A stretch of DNA of 14,895 nt from Gammaproteobacteria bacterium (GTDB lineage: Bacteria; Pseudomonadota; Gammaproteobacteria; UBA9214): assembly GCA_020027635.1 (NCBI GenBank), contig JAHKKL010000012.1, forward strand, positions 1-14,895, given 5' to 3'. Every line of letters starts with the position of its first letter. Position 1 is the stretch's first letter. Made by a program: the position numbers and the translations under genes. The notes beneath the pieces were generated by a model that was given only the letters and a program-made list of their open reading frames with translations, was not told the DNA's origin and ran no database searches. Shown piece by piece: positions 7,366 through 13,170 of the stretch.

Positions 7366-7830
7366 TCACAGTACCCGTGCCAGGATCAGGGCATCCTCGC
7401 GGCCCTTGTCGGCAGGGTAGTATTCCCTGCGGCTGCCCAGTTCATTGAAACCCGTACTCTCGTACAGCGTGCGCGCCGCCCGGTTTGTCGGACGCACTTC
7501 CAGAAACATCAGCTCGGCATTGTGCCGGCGGGCAAGTGATATCATGTGCAGTAACAGCTTGCGTCCGATACCCTGCTGCTGGGACTCCGGACGCACGCAC
7601 AGGTTCAACAGATGCGACTCCCCTGCCGCGATGCTGGTTACACCATACCCCTCGATGACCCCCTGACGCTCGCATACCCAGCAGCAGTACCCGACACGCA
7701 GGCAGTCATTGAAAATCAGGGGCGTCCAGGGATAGGGGTAGCTGCGCCGCTCGATCTCCATGATCTCCTCCAGATCCACTTCCTGCATGGGGCGGAAACG
7801 CAAGGCGGGTTGTTTGAGTATGGCGCTCAT
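7366..7830 (-). CDS. rimI: Ribosomal-protein S18-alanine N-acetyltransferase
   Basis: This is a GNAT acetyltransferase of 154 residues, the usual RimI length, which acetylates the N-terminal alanine of ribosomal protein S18. Visible motifs are RRSYPYPWT (29-36, the substrate-side loop typical of RimI), LLNLCVRPESQQQGIGRKLL (74-93) with the acetyl-CoA pyrophosphate loop QQQGIG, FLEVRPTN with the probable catalytic E111, and ARTLYESTGF with Y123 as the likely general acid. The ATG at 7830 gives a normal N-terminus; its ribosome-binding site is weak. It lies 36 bases after the uracil-DNA glycosylase gene, with which it is probably co-transcribed. RimI next to this glycosylase is a pairing I recall from other proteobacteria, often with tsaB, which is not present here. 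Confidence 0.93.
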   Translation of the reverse strand: MSAILKQPALRFRPMQEVDLEEIMEIERRSYPYPWTPLIFNDCLRVGYCCWVCERQGVIEGYGVTSIAAGESHLLNLCVRPESQQQGIGRKLLLHMISLARRHNAELMFLEVRPTNRAARTLYESTGFNELGSRREYYPADKGREDALILARVL

Positions 7831-7866
7831 ATCACTTGAAAGGTCCGTGTGCTCTCCGCACGCCGG

Positions 7867-8595
7867 TCATAACCCGCGATAGACCTGCTGTGCCAGCTGC
7901 AGGTCCTCCCAGGACTTGCGCTTCTCGAGCGGCGAACGCAGCAGGTAGGCCGGGTGATAAGTCACCACCAGCGGGATATCCGCCTTCCCATAGCGGTGCA
8001 CGCGCCCACGCAGGCGGCCGATGGGTATGTCGGTCTGCAACAGGTTGTGCGCGGCAATGCGCCCCACCACCAGGATCAACCTGGGTCCGACAAGCTCGAT
8101 CTGCCGTTCGAGGTAGTCATGACAGCAGGCCACCTCCGCGGGCAGCGGATCCCGGTTCCCTGGGGGGCGGCATTTGAGGATATTGGTGATGTACACCTCC
8201 TCGCGCCGGCGACCGATCGCTTCGAGCATGGCCGTCAGCAACTGCCCGGCACGGCCCACGAACGGTTCACCTTGCCGGTCCTCATCCGCGCCCGGGGCCT
8301 CGCCGATGATCATCCAGTCCGCCGTGCGGTCGCCAGTACCGAAGACCGTTCTGGTGCGCGTCTCGTGCAGTACGCAGCGGGTACAGAGTGCCACACGGGA
8401 CTCCAGTTCCGGCCATTCGAGCGCGGATACCTCCGTCCCCTCGGCCACGGAGTTTTCCGCAACGGCAGATGCGATGACGGCATGCGCCGCGGCGCCGGCG
8501 TTCGGCCGCGCGGCAGTCGCGGTCGCACGGTCACGGCAAACCCATTGATCGATGCCCATGGCCTCAAGGTATTCGTTGCGCAGCGATTCCTCCAT
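7867..8595 (-). CDS. Type 4 (Fe-S) uracil-DNA glycosylase
   Basis: The enzyme removes uracil from DNA in base excision repair. With the ATG at 8595 the product has 242 residues. After a variable, alanine-rich N-terminal region come CTRC (C71, C74), GEAPGADEDRQGEPFVGRAG (from residue 98, the active-site motif of family 4), KCRPPGNRDPLP with C142, a further cysteine pair (C157-C158), and TYHPAYLLR (about 212-220) near the C-terminus. The four spaced cysteines fit the 4Fe-4S cluster of family 4. The frame stays open upstream to 8682, but that part overlaps the end of leuA. GGGAG five bases before the ATG at 8595 favours this start; the ATG directly before it (8598) is the alternative. It lies 25 bases after leuA and 36 before rimI. 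Confidence 0.92.
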   Translation of the reverse strand: MEESLRNEYLEAMGIDQWVCRDRATATAARPNAGAAAHAVIASAVAENSVAEGTEVSALEWPELESRVALCTRCVLHETRTRTVFGTGDRTADWMIIGEAPGADEDRQGEPFVGRAGQLLTAMLEAIGRRREEVYITNILKCRPPGNRDPLPAEVACCHDYLERQIELVGPRLILVVGRIAAHNLLQTDIPIGRLRGRVHRYGKADIPLVVTYHPAYLLRSPLEKRKSWEDLQLAQQVYRGL

Positions 8596-8620
8596 CATGA
8601 CTCCCGCCATGCGGCTTTTC

Positions 8621-10168
8621 TCACACATCCCCGAACTGGGGATGGGCGCGTTGCTCACGCTGGATGATCTTGTTGAGCGCATTCACATAGGCCTTGGCCG
8701 AGGCGATGACGATATCGGTATCCGCGCCCTGGCCGTTGACGATGCGGCCATCCAGTTGGAGGCGCACCGTCACCTCGCCCTGGGAATCCGTCCCGCTGGT
8801 AATGTTGTTGACGGAATAGAGCTGCAGTTCGGTTTTGCTGTTGACCAGCTTCTCAATGGCCTTGAAGGAGGCATCCACGGGTCCGCTGCCGGTGGCGCTG
8901 GCCTGCTTTTCCTCCCCTTCTACCCACAGCGTGACGGTGGCATTCGGCGTCTTCCCGGTTTCCGAACAGACCCTGAGAAAAATCAGTTTGAGCCACTCAT
9001 TTCCCGCCTCGAGACCGGATTCCGTCACCAGCGACTGCAAGTCCTCGTCGAAGATCTCGTGCTTCTTGTCGGCAAGTTCCTTGAAGCGCGCGAAGGCATC
9101 ATTCAGCTCCTCATCGGAGCCAAAGTCTACGCCGAGGTCCTGCAGGCGGGTGCGGAAGGCATTGCGCCCGGAATGCTTCCCCAGCACGATCCGGTTGGCC
9201 GACCAGCCCACATCCTGGGCCCGCATGATTTCGTAGGTCTCGCGGCTCTTCAACACGCCGTCCTGGTGGATCCCGGACTCGTGGGCAAAGGCGTTGATCC
9301 CGACGATGGCCTTGTTGGGCTGTACGGCGAACCCGGTGATCCCGCTCACCAGCCGGGAGCAAGGCACGATCTGGGTGGTATCCAGGTCGGTATGGCACGG
9401 GAAGATGTCCTGACGCGTCCTGACGGTCATGACGATCTCCTCGAGCGCCGCGTTGCCGGCCCGTTCACCCAGGCCGTTGATGGTGCACTCCACCTGGCGC
9501 GCGCCGTTGAGCACCGCGGAAAGCGAATTGCCGACCGCGAGCCCGAGATCGTTGTGGCAATGGACCGAAAATACGGCCTTGTCGGAATTGGGTACCCGTT
9601 CGATCAAGGTGCGCATCAACTCCCCGAACTGGTGCGGCAGGTTGTAGCCGACCGTATCCGGGATATTGACGGTCGTCGCCCCGGCGGCAATCACCGCCTC
9701 GATGACCCGGCAGAGGAAATCGATCTCCGAACGTCCGGCATCCTCGGGCGAGAACTCGACATCATCGGTATAGGTGCGGGCGCGCTTTACCGCATGCACC
9801 GCCTGCTCGATGACCTGTTCCGGCGTCATGCGCAGCTTCATCCGCATGTGGATCGGCGAGGTGGCGATAAAGGTATGTATTCGCGCGGAGGCCGCCGGCC
9901 TCAGCGCCTCCCCGGCGCGGTCGATATCCTTGTCGAGCGCCCGGGCAAGCCCACAGACGGTGCTGTCCGATACGGCGCGGGCGACCGCCTGCACGGCCTC
10001 GAAATCCCCCGGACTGGCGATGGGAAATCCCGCCTCGATGACATCCACCCGCATGCGTTCCAGGGCCTTGGCAATACGGACTTTCTCGTCGCGCGTCATC
10101 GACGCGCCGGGACTCTGCTCCCCGTCGCGCAAGGTGGTATCGAAGATGATTAACTTGTCATTGCTCAT
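8621..10168 (-). CDS. leuA: 2-isopropylmalate synthase
   Basis: LeuA condenses 2-ketoisovalerate with acetyl-CoA, the first committed step of leucine synthesis. With the start at 10168 the product has 515 residues, close to E. coli LeuA. The catalytic TIM barrel shows IFDTTLRDGEQSPG (residues 8-21, with R14 and the metal ligand D15), the metal-binding HCHND (H203, H205) and NGLGERAGN (N239). HESGIHQDGVLK and GKHSGRNAF mark the subdomains, and a C-terminal allosteric domain (about 390-510), where leucine normally binds, is present. GGAG seven bases before the ATG supports this start over the frame's earlier codon at 10249. The leader region upstream suggests leucine-dependent attenuation. No leuB, leuC or leuD follows in the window; the next gene is a uracil-DNA glycosylase. 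Confidence 0.97.
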   Translation of the reverse strand: MSNDKLIIFDTTLRDGEQSPGASMTRDEKVRIAKALERMRVDVIEAGFPIASPGDFEAVQAVARAVSDSTVCGLARALDKDIDRAGEALRPAASARIHTFIATSPIHMRMKLRMTPEQVIEQAVHAVKRARTYTDDVEFSPEDAGRSEIDFLCRVIEAVIAAGATTVNIPDTVGYNLPHQFGELMRTLIERVPNSDKAVFSVHCHNDLGLAVGNSLSAVLNGARQVECTINGLGERAGNAALEEIVMTVRTRQDIFPCHTDLDTTQIVPCSRLVSGITGFAVQPNKAIVGINAFAHESGIHQDGVLKSRETYEIMRAQDVGWSANRIVLGKHSGRNAFRTRLQDLGVDFGSDEELNDAFARFKELADKKHEIFDEDLQSLVTESGLEAGNEWLKLIFLRVCSETGKTPNATVTLWVEGEEKQASATGSGPVDASFKAIEKLVNSKTELQLYSVNNITSGTDSQGEVTVRLQLDGRIVNGQGADTDIVIASAKAYVNALNKIIQREQRAHPQFGDV

Positions 10169-10317
10169 GGTCTGACTCCGCTCATGGTCCGCCGCGCCCG
10201 CGTGGCGGCAGCGGGTTGTCCGGACAGAGCCCTGTTGCCAGCATAACAAAGCGGCCTGCGTCCTGCCGGAATACTGAATGTTGTTGTGTGCGTTTAACCT
10301 CGCCAGGCGTGATGGTA
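10169..10317 (-). promoter_or_regulatory. leuA leader RNA region downstream of the leader peptide
   Basis: This 149-base stretch between the leader stop and leuA holds several possible helices. GGCA...TGCC closes a long bulged hairpin at 10207-10239 with a CCGG loop. A GC-rich hairpin, CCGCC/GGCGG, lies at 10189-10208 just before the leuA ribosome-binding site. A CGGC/GCCG stem near 10251-10267 is followed by CTTTGTTA, the only U-rich terminator-like element. The Leu-codon segment TCCTGC (twice) and CCTGCG can instead pair with GCAGGA and CGCAGG near 10254-10265, so alternative folds are possible. No strong terminator with a clean T-run is visible, so the mechanism (intrinsic, Rho-dependent or translational) is open. 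Confidence 0.45.
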
Positions 10318-10413
10318 TCAGTTGCCCGAAGGCAGCAGTCGCAGGAGAGTCAGCAGGAGATCGAGGTGATCCGTGGAGCAGGGCTGGCGGGATGGGAATG
10401 CAAGCGGCTTCAT
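10318..10413 (-). CDS. leuL: Leucine-rich leader peptide, probable attenuator of leuA
   Basis: A 31-codon frame starts at the ATG at 10413 and ends with TGA at 10318, 149 bases before leuA. Residues 17-27 read LDLLLTLLRLL, eight leucines in eleven codons (CTC and CTG), which is the hallmark of leucine-sensing attenuation leaders such as enterobacterial leuL. Ribosome stalling on these codons when charged Leu-tRNA is scarce would alter folding of the RNA downstream. The frame sits immediately behind a good promoter and before the leucine-pathway gene. It has no ribosome-binding site, and its ATG is within 0-2 bases of the predicted transcript start, so it may be translated as a leaderless message. 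The symbol is by analogy of position and composition; the peptide sequence is not similar to E. coli LeuL. Confidence 0.7.
   Translation of the reverse strand: MKPLAFPSRQPCSTDHLDLLLTLLRLLPSGN
10321..10336 (-). promoter_or_regulatory. UUCG-tetraloop hairpin at the end of the leader ORF
   Basis: TGCC and GGCA pair around a UUCG tetraloop closed by C-G (core 10323-10334), an exceptionally stable small hairpin; one more G-C pair forms beyond a mismatch. It contains the last leucine codon and ends just before the leader stop, where a pause hairpin would be expected in an attenuator. Confidence 0.45.
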
Positions 10414-10420
10414 GTGGTCA

Positions 10421-10449
10421 AATATAAAACAAACTTTTTCTTGTGCCAA
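10421..10449 (-). promoter_or_regulatory. Strong sigma70-type promoter of leuL-leuA
   Basis: On the minus strand TTGGCA (10449-10444) and TATATT (10426-10421) are separated by exactly 17 bases, each matching five of six consensus positions. The spacer is A/T-rich in an otherwise GC-rich region. The predicted transcript start, six to eight bases after the -10 box, falls at 10415-10413, at the leader ATG itself. This lets leuA be expressed independently of ilvB-ilvN-ilvC-pssA. Confidence 0.7.
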
Positions 10450-10463
10450 GCCCCTGCCCCGAA

Positions 10464-10486
10464 GGCGTACCTGAACGGAGTACGCC
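10464..10486 (-). terminator. Perfect 7-bp hairpin just after pssA
   Basis: GGCGTAC and GTACGCC pair perfectly around a 9-base loop, beginning 7 bases after the pssA stop. No T-run follows, so it may protect the mRNA 3' end or slow polymerase rather than terminate. A second perfect 7-base pairing (ACCTGAA over the pssA stop with TTCAGGT) overlaps one arm, so only one of the two can form. Confidence 0.35.
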
Positions 10487-10493
10487 AGGCGAT

Positions 10494-11318
10494 TCAGGTT
10501 TCCTTGTGCCTTTCGCCGCGCCGTCTTCTCACCCTGATCAGGGTCAGCACCGGACCGGAGAACGCGTAGATCAGGAAACCCACAAACAGGACCTTGGGTG
10601 GATCGAGGGAGGTGAATACATACGCCACCACCACCAGCAGCAGGGCCACGAAGGGTACGCGGTTCTTGAAATCAACTTCCTTGAAACTGTAGTAGCGGAG
10701 GTTACTCACCATCAAGGCGCCCATCAGAACGGTCAGCACGAACGCCAGGTAGACGACATCATTGCCGTCGATCCCCAGATCCGCCCCGACCCAGACTAGT
10801 CCGGCCAGCACGGCGGCGGCCGAGGGACTAGGCAACCCCTTGAAGTAGCGTTTTTCAGCGGTCGCAATCTGGGCATTGAACCGCGCCAGTCGCAACGCCG
10901 CACCGGCGGTATAAATGAAGGCGGACAACCAGCCCAGTTTCGCCCAGCCGATGCTGATCATCGAATGCAGCGACCATTCATACATCACCAGCGCCGGCGC
11001 CAGTCCGAAGCAGACCATGTCCGACAGGCTGTCATACTGTACGCCGAACTCGCTTTGCGTGCGGGTGAGACGCGCCACACGGCCATCGATGCCATCGGTG
11101 ACCATGGCCACGAAGATCGCGATCGCGGCCGCCTCAAAGCGCATCCCCATGGCGGCAACGATGGCGTAAAAACCGGCAAAAAGCCCGGCCGTGGTGATCA
11201 TGTTGGGCAGCAGGTAAATACCCCGTCGGGGATTGCGCTCGGTGATTTCCTGATCCGGGCGATGACCGGATTCCGGCGGATCGTGTTCTGTGCTGTCCTG
11301 GTCCATGTTCCTATTCAT
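10494..11318 (-). CDS. pssA: CDP-diacylglycerol-serine O-phosphatidyltransferase
   Basis: PssA makes phosphatidylserine from CDP-diacylglycerol and serine in the inner membrane, the precursor of phosphatidylethanolamine. The 274-residue protein has a hydrophilic N-terminus, LLPNMITTAGLFAGFYAI (about 36-53) typical of the membrane-integral (type II) PssA family, and a complete CDP-alcohol phosphotransferase motif: D75, D78-G79, A82-R83, G92, D96, D100. Several hydrophobic helices follow. FKGLPSPSAA (about 158-167) and RYYSFKEVDFKNRVP are also family-typical. The ATG at 11318 is used; a second ATG at 11306 has an AGGA close by and may be the real start. The neighbours ilvC upstream and leuA downstream match the order known from other proteobacteria, except that psd is reduced to a remnant. 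Confidence 0.95.
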   Translation of the reverse strand: MNRNMDQDSTEHDPPESGHRPDQEITERNPRRGIYLLPNMITTAGLFAGFYAIVAAMGMRFEAAAIAIFVAMVTDGIDGRVARLTRTQSEFGVQYDSLSDMVCFGLAPALVMYEWSLHSMISIGWAKLGWLSAFIYTAGAALRLARFNAQIATAEKRYFKGLPSPSAAAVLAGLVWVGADLGIDGNDVVYLAFVLTVLMGALMVSNLRYYSFKEVDFKNRVPFVALLLVVVAYVFTSLDPPKVLFVGFLIYAFSGPVLTLIRVRRRRGERHKET

Positions 11319-11371
11319 GCTGGATTATCAATGAAAGAGTTGCAATGACATCCAAACCGCCCCGCACCCCG

Positions 11372-11569
11372 TCACCGGGGACCGCGCAGGCTGAGGATCC
11401 AGAACACCAGCGAGGCATGAAAGCCGGCAAACTGCATGACCAGCACGGCCGCCAGCACGCGGGCGAGCACCGGCGTGGAACCTTCCCTCGCGATAACGGA
11501 ATAACGGCCCACAAACCGTCCGTCGGTCCGCAGTCGGCGGTCTGGAACAGAAAGCGGTATGCCGTTCAC
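11372..11569 (-). pseudogene. N-terminal remnant of phosphatidylserine decarboxylase, or small membrane protein
   Basis: A 65-codon frame starts with GTG 8 bases after the ilvC stop. From residue 23 it reads YSVIAREG, then about 28 hydrophobic residues interrupted by AGF, then LSLRGPR and a stop. The short proteobacterial form of Psd, as I recall it, begins with a similar IAREG segment, one or two membrane stretches and an FFRDP motif; here RGPR sits where RDP would be, and nothing of the catalytic domain (including the pyruvoyl-forming GS site) remains before pssA. Psd normally sits between ilvC and pssA in such operons. An internal GTG at 11512 would give a 46-residue product with a Psd-like start. 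It could still be expressed as a small membrane protein. The assignment rests on recalled family patterns and gene order, not on a search. Confidence 0.6.
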
Positions 11570-11577
11570 CCGCCGCT

Positions 11578-12594
11578 TCAGTTGATGCTCTTGTCAACGA
11601 TCTTGCCAGCGCTTATCCACGCCATCATGCCGCGCAGCTTTTCACCGACCACCTCGATGGGATGTTCACGTCCGATGCGCCGCTTGGCTTTCAGCGTGGC
11701 GGCGCCCGCCTGGTTTTCGAGGATGAACTCACGCGCGAATTCCCCGTTCTGGATCTCGTCGAGGATGCGGCGCATTTCCTGCCGGGTCCCCTCGTTGATG
11801 ATGCGCGGCCCGCGAGTCAGGTCGCCGTATTCGGCCGTATTGGAGATGGAATAACGCATGTTGGCGATGCCGCCTTCGTACATCAGGTCCACGATCAGCT
11901 TGAGTTCGTGCAGGCATTCGAAATAGGCCATCTCGGGGGCGTAGCCGGCCTCCACCAGGGTTTCGAATCCCGCTTGCACCAGTGCGGTCGCACCGCCACA
12001 CAGCACCGCCTGTTCGCCGAACAGGTCGGTCTCGGTTTCCTCCCGAAAGCTCGTCTCGATGATACCGGCGCGCCCGCCGCCATTCGCCGAGGCATAGGAA
12101 AGCGCGATATCCCTGGACCGTCCACTGGCATCCTGATAGACGGCGATCAGACTGGGCACGCCGGCCCCCTGGGTATAGGTGGAACGCACCAGATGCCCCG
12201 GACCCTTGGGAGCGATCATGATCACGTCAAGATCGGCGCGGGGCTCGATCTGCTGGAAATGGATATTGAAGCCATGCGCGAATGCCAGCGCCGCGCCCTG
12301 CCTGATATTGGTGGCGATCTTTTCACGATAAAGGCTGGCCTGATGCTCGTCCGGTGCCAGTATCATCACCACATCCGCGCCCTTGACGGCCTCTTCGACG
12401 GACTTCACGGTCAGTCCCGACTTCCTCGCCTTGGCCTCGGAAATGGAACCGGAGCGCAGGCCCACCGTCACCTCGACACCGGAATCCCTGAGATTGTTGG
12501 CATGCGCGTGGCCTTGTGAACCGTAACCGATAATGGCCACCTTGAGACCCCGGATAATGGACAGATCTGCATCTTTGTCGTAGTAAATATTCAT
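11578..12594 (-). CDS. ilvC: Ketol-acid reductoisomerase (class I)
   Basis: IlvC isomerises and reduces acetolactate or acetohydroxybutyrate with NADPH in valine, leucine and isoleucine synthesis. The 338-residue length is typical of the short class I enzyme. The Rossmann motif GYGSQGHAHANN (23-34) and LRSGS in the following loop (46-50) fit NADPH use. The active-site residues stand at their usual positions: H107, K130, D190 and E194 (DLFGEQ), E226 and E230 (FECLHE), and S251. The C-terminus is ISAGKIVDKSIN. The ATG at 12594 has an AGG about 9 bases upstream. It follows ilvN after 83 bases containing a strong hairpin. Confidence 0.98.
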   Translation of the reverse strand: MNIYYDKDADLSIIRGLKVAIIGYGSQGHAHANNLRDSGVEVTVGLRSGSISEAKARKSGLTVKSVEEAVKGADVVMILAPDEHQASLYREKIATNIRQGAALAFAHGFNIHFQQIEPRADLDVIMIAPKGPGHLVRSTYTQGAGVPSLIAVYQDASGRSRDIALSYASANGGGRAGIIETSFREETETDLFGEQAVLCGGATALVQAGFETLVEAGYAPEMAYFECLHELKLIVDLMYEGGIANMRYSISNTAEYGDLTRGPRIINEGTRQEMRRILDEIQNGEFAREFILENQAGAATLKAKRRIGREHPIEVVGEKLRGMMAWISAGKIVDKSIN

Positions 12595-12624
12595 GTTATC
12601 TACCTGGTTTCTTCGATTGATTTG

Positions 12625-12643
12625 CGGCCGCGCACAGCGGCCG
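12625..12643 (-). promoter_or_regulatory. Perfect 7-bp GC hairpin between ilvN and ilvC
   Basis: CGGCCGC and GCGGCCG pair perfectly around a 5-base loop in the 83-base ilvN-ilvC gap. No T-run follows, so an mRNA processing or stability element, or partial attenuation that sets the ilvBN:ilvC ratio, is more likely than full termination. The role is inferred from position. Confidence 0.45.
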
Positions 12644-12677
12644 GTTCATTATTCAGGAACTGCGCTCGTCCCCGGTA

Positions 12678-13169
12678 TCAGATCTTCAACGCCCGCTCAC
12701 CCCGTGCGATGCCCGATACACCGGAGCGGACCACCTCGATGATCACCGTCTGCTCCAGCGCCTGCAGGAAGGCGTCCAGCTTGTCGCCGGCGCCGGTCAG
12801 CTCGATGGTGTAGCTCTTGGCGGTGACATCGATGATGCGACCGCGGAAGATATCCGTGACCCGCTTGAGTTCCTCGCGCCGCTCGCCTTCCGCACGCACT
12901 TTCACCAGCATCATCTCCCGTTCGATATGCGGACCCTCGGTCATGTCCATCAGTTTGACGACATCGATCAGTTTGTTGAGCTGCTTGGTGATCTGCTCGA
13001 CGATCTCGTCGGTGCCGTAGGTGACCAGAGTCATGCGCGAAAGGGTCGGATCCTCGGTCGGAGCCACGGTCAACGACTCGATATTGTAGCCGCGCGCCGA
13101 GAACAGGCCGGCGACACGCGACAGCGCGCCGGCCTCGTTTTCCATCAGGATAGAGATGATGTGTCGCAT
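12678..13169 (-). CDS. ilvN: Acetohydroxyacid synthase, regulatory (small) subunit
   Basis: The small subunit binds valine and confers feedback inhibition on the catalytic subunit. The 163-residue product has an N-terminal ACT domain (about 4-78) beginning MRHIISILMENEAGALSRVA, with GLFSARGYNIESL and LSRMTLVTYG, followed by the C-terminal domain with GRIIDVTAKSYTIELTG. This length and order match the IlvH/IlvN type with two domains; the symbol ilvH would be equally valid. The ATG at 13169 follows the ilvB stop after a single base (TGATATG), and no separate ribosome-binding site is seen, so translation is likely coupled to ilvB, which suits subunits made in equal amounts. Confidence 0.97.
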   Translation of the reverse strand: MRHIISILMENEAGALSRVAGLFSARGYNIESLTVAPTEDPTLSRMTLVTYGTDEIVEQITKQLNKLIDVVKLMDMTEGPHIEREMMLVKVRAEGERREELKRVTDIFRGRIIDVTAKSYTIELTGAGDKLDAFLQALEQTVIIEVVRSGVSGIARGERALKI

Positions 13170-13170
13170 A

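Noticed and set aside
8596..8682. A longer uracil-DNA glycosylase start at 8682
   Set aside because: It would overlap the leuA coding end by more than 60 bases and adds serine-rich sequence absent from the family. GGGAG supports the ATG at 8595.
8552..10153. A 533-codon open frame on the plus strand
   Set aside because: It is antisense to leuA, which is certain from its motifs. The translation shows no recognisable domain and has the composition expected from the complement of a GC-rich coding frame.
10169..10249. A 27-codon N-terminal extension of LeuA to a start at 10249
   Set aside because: LeuA homologues begin near MSNDKLIIFDTTLRDG, and GGAG stands seven bases before the ATG at 10168. 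The extension overlaps the leader RNA region and has no similarity to the family.
11328..11597. An 89-codon alternative frame over the ilvC-pssA gap
   Set aside because: It is cysteine- and arginine-rich, overlaps the end of ilvC and shows no domain. The other frame (11372-11569) has the Psd-like membrane segment.
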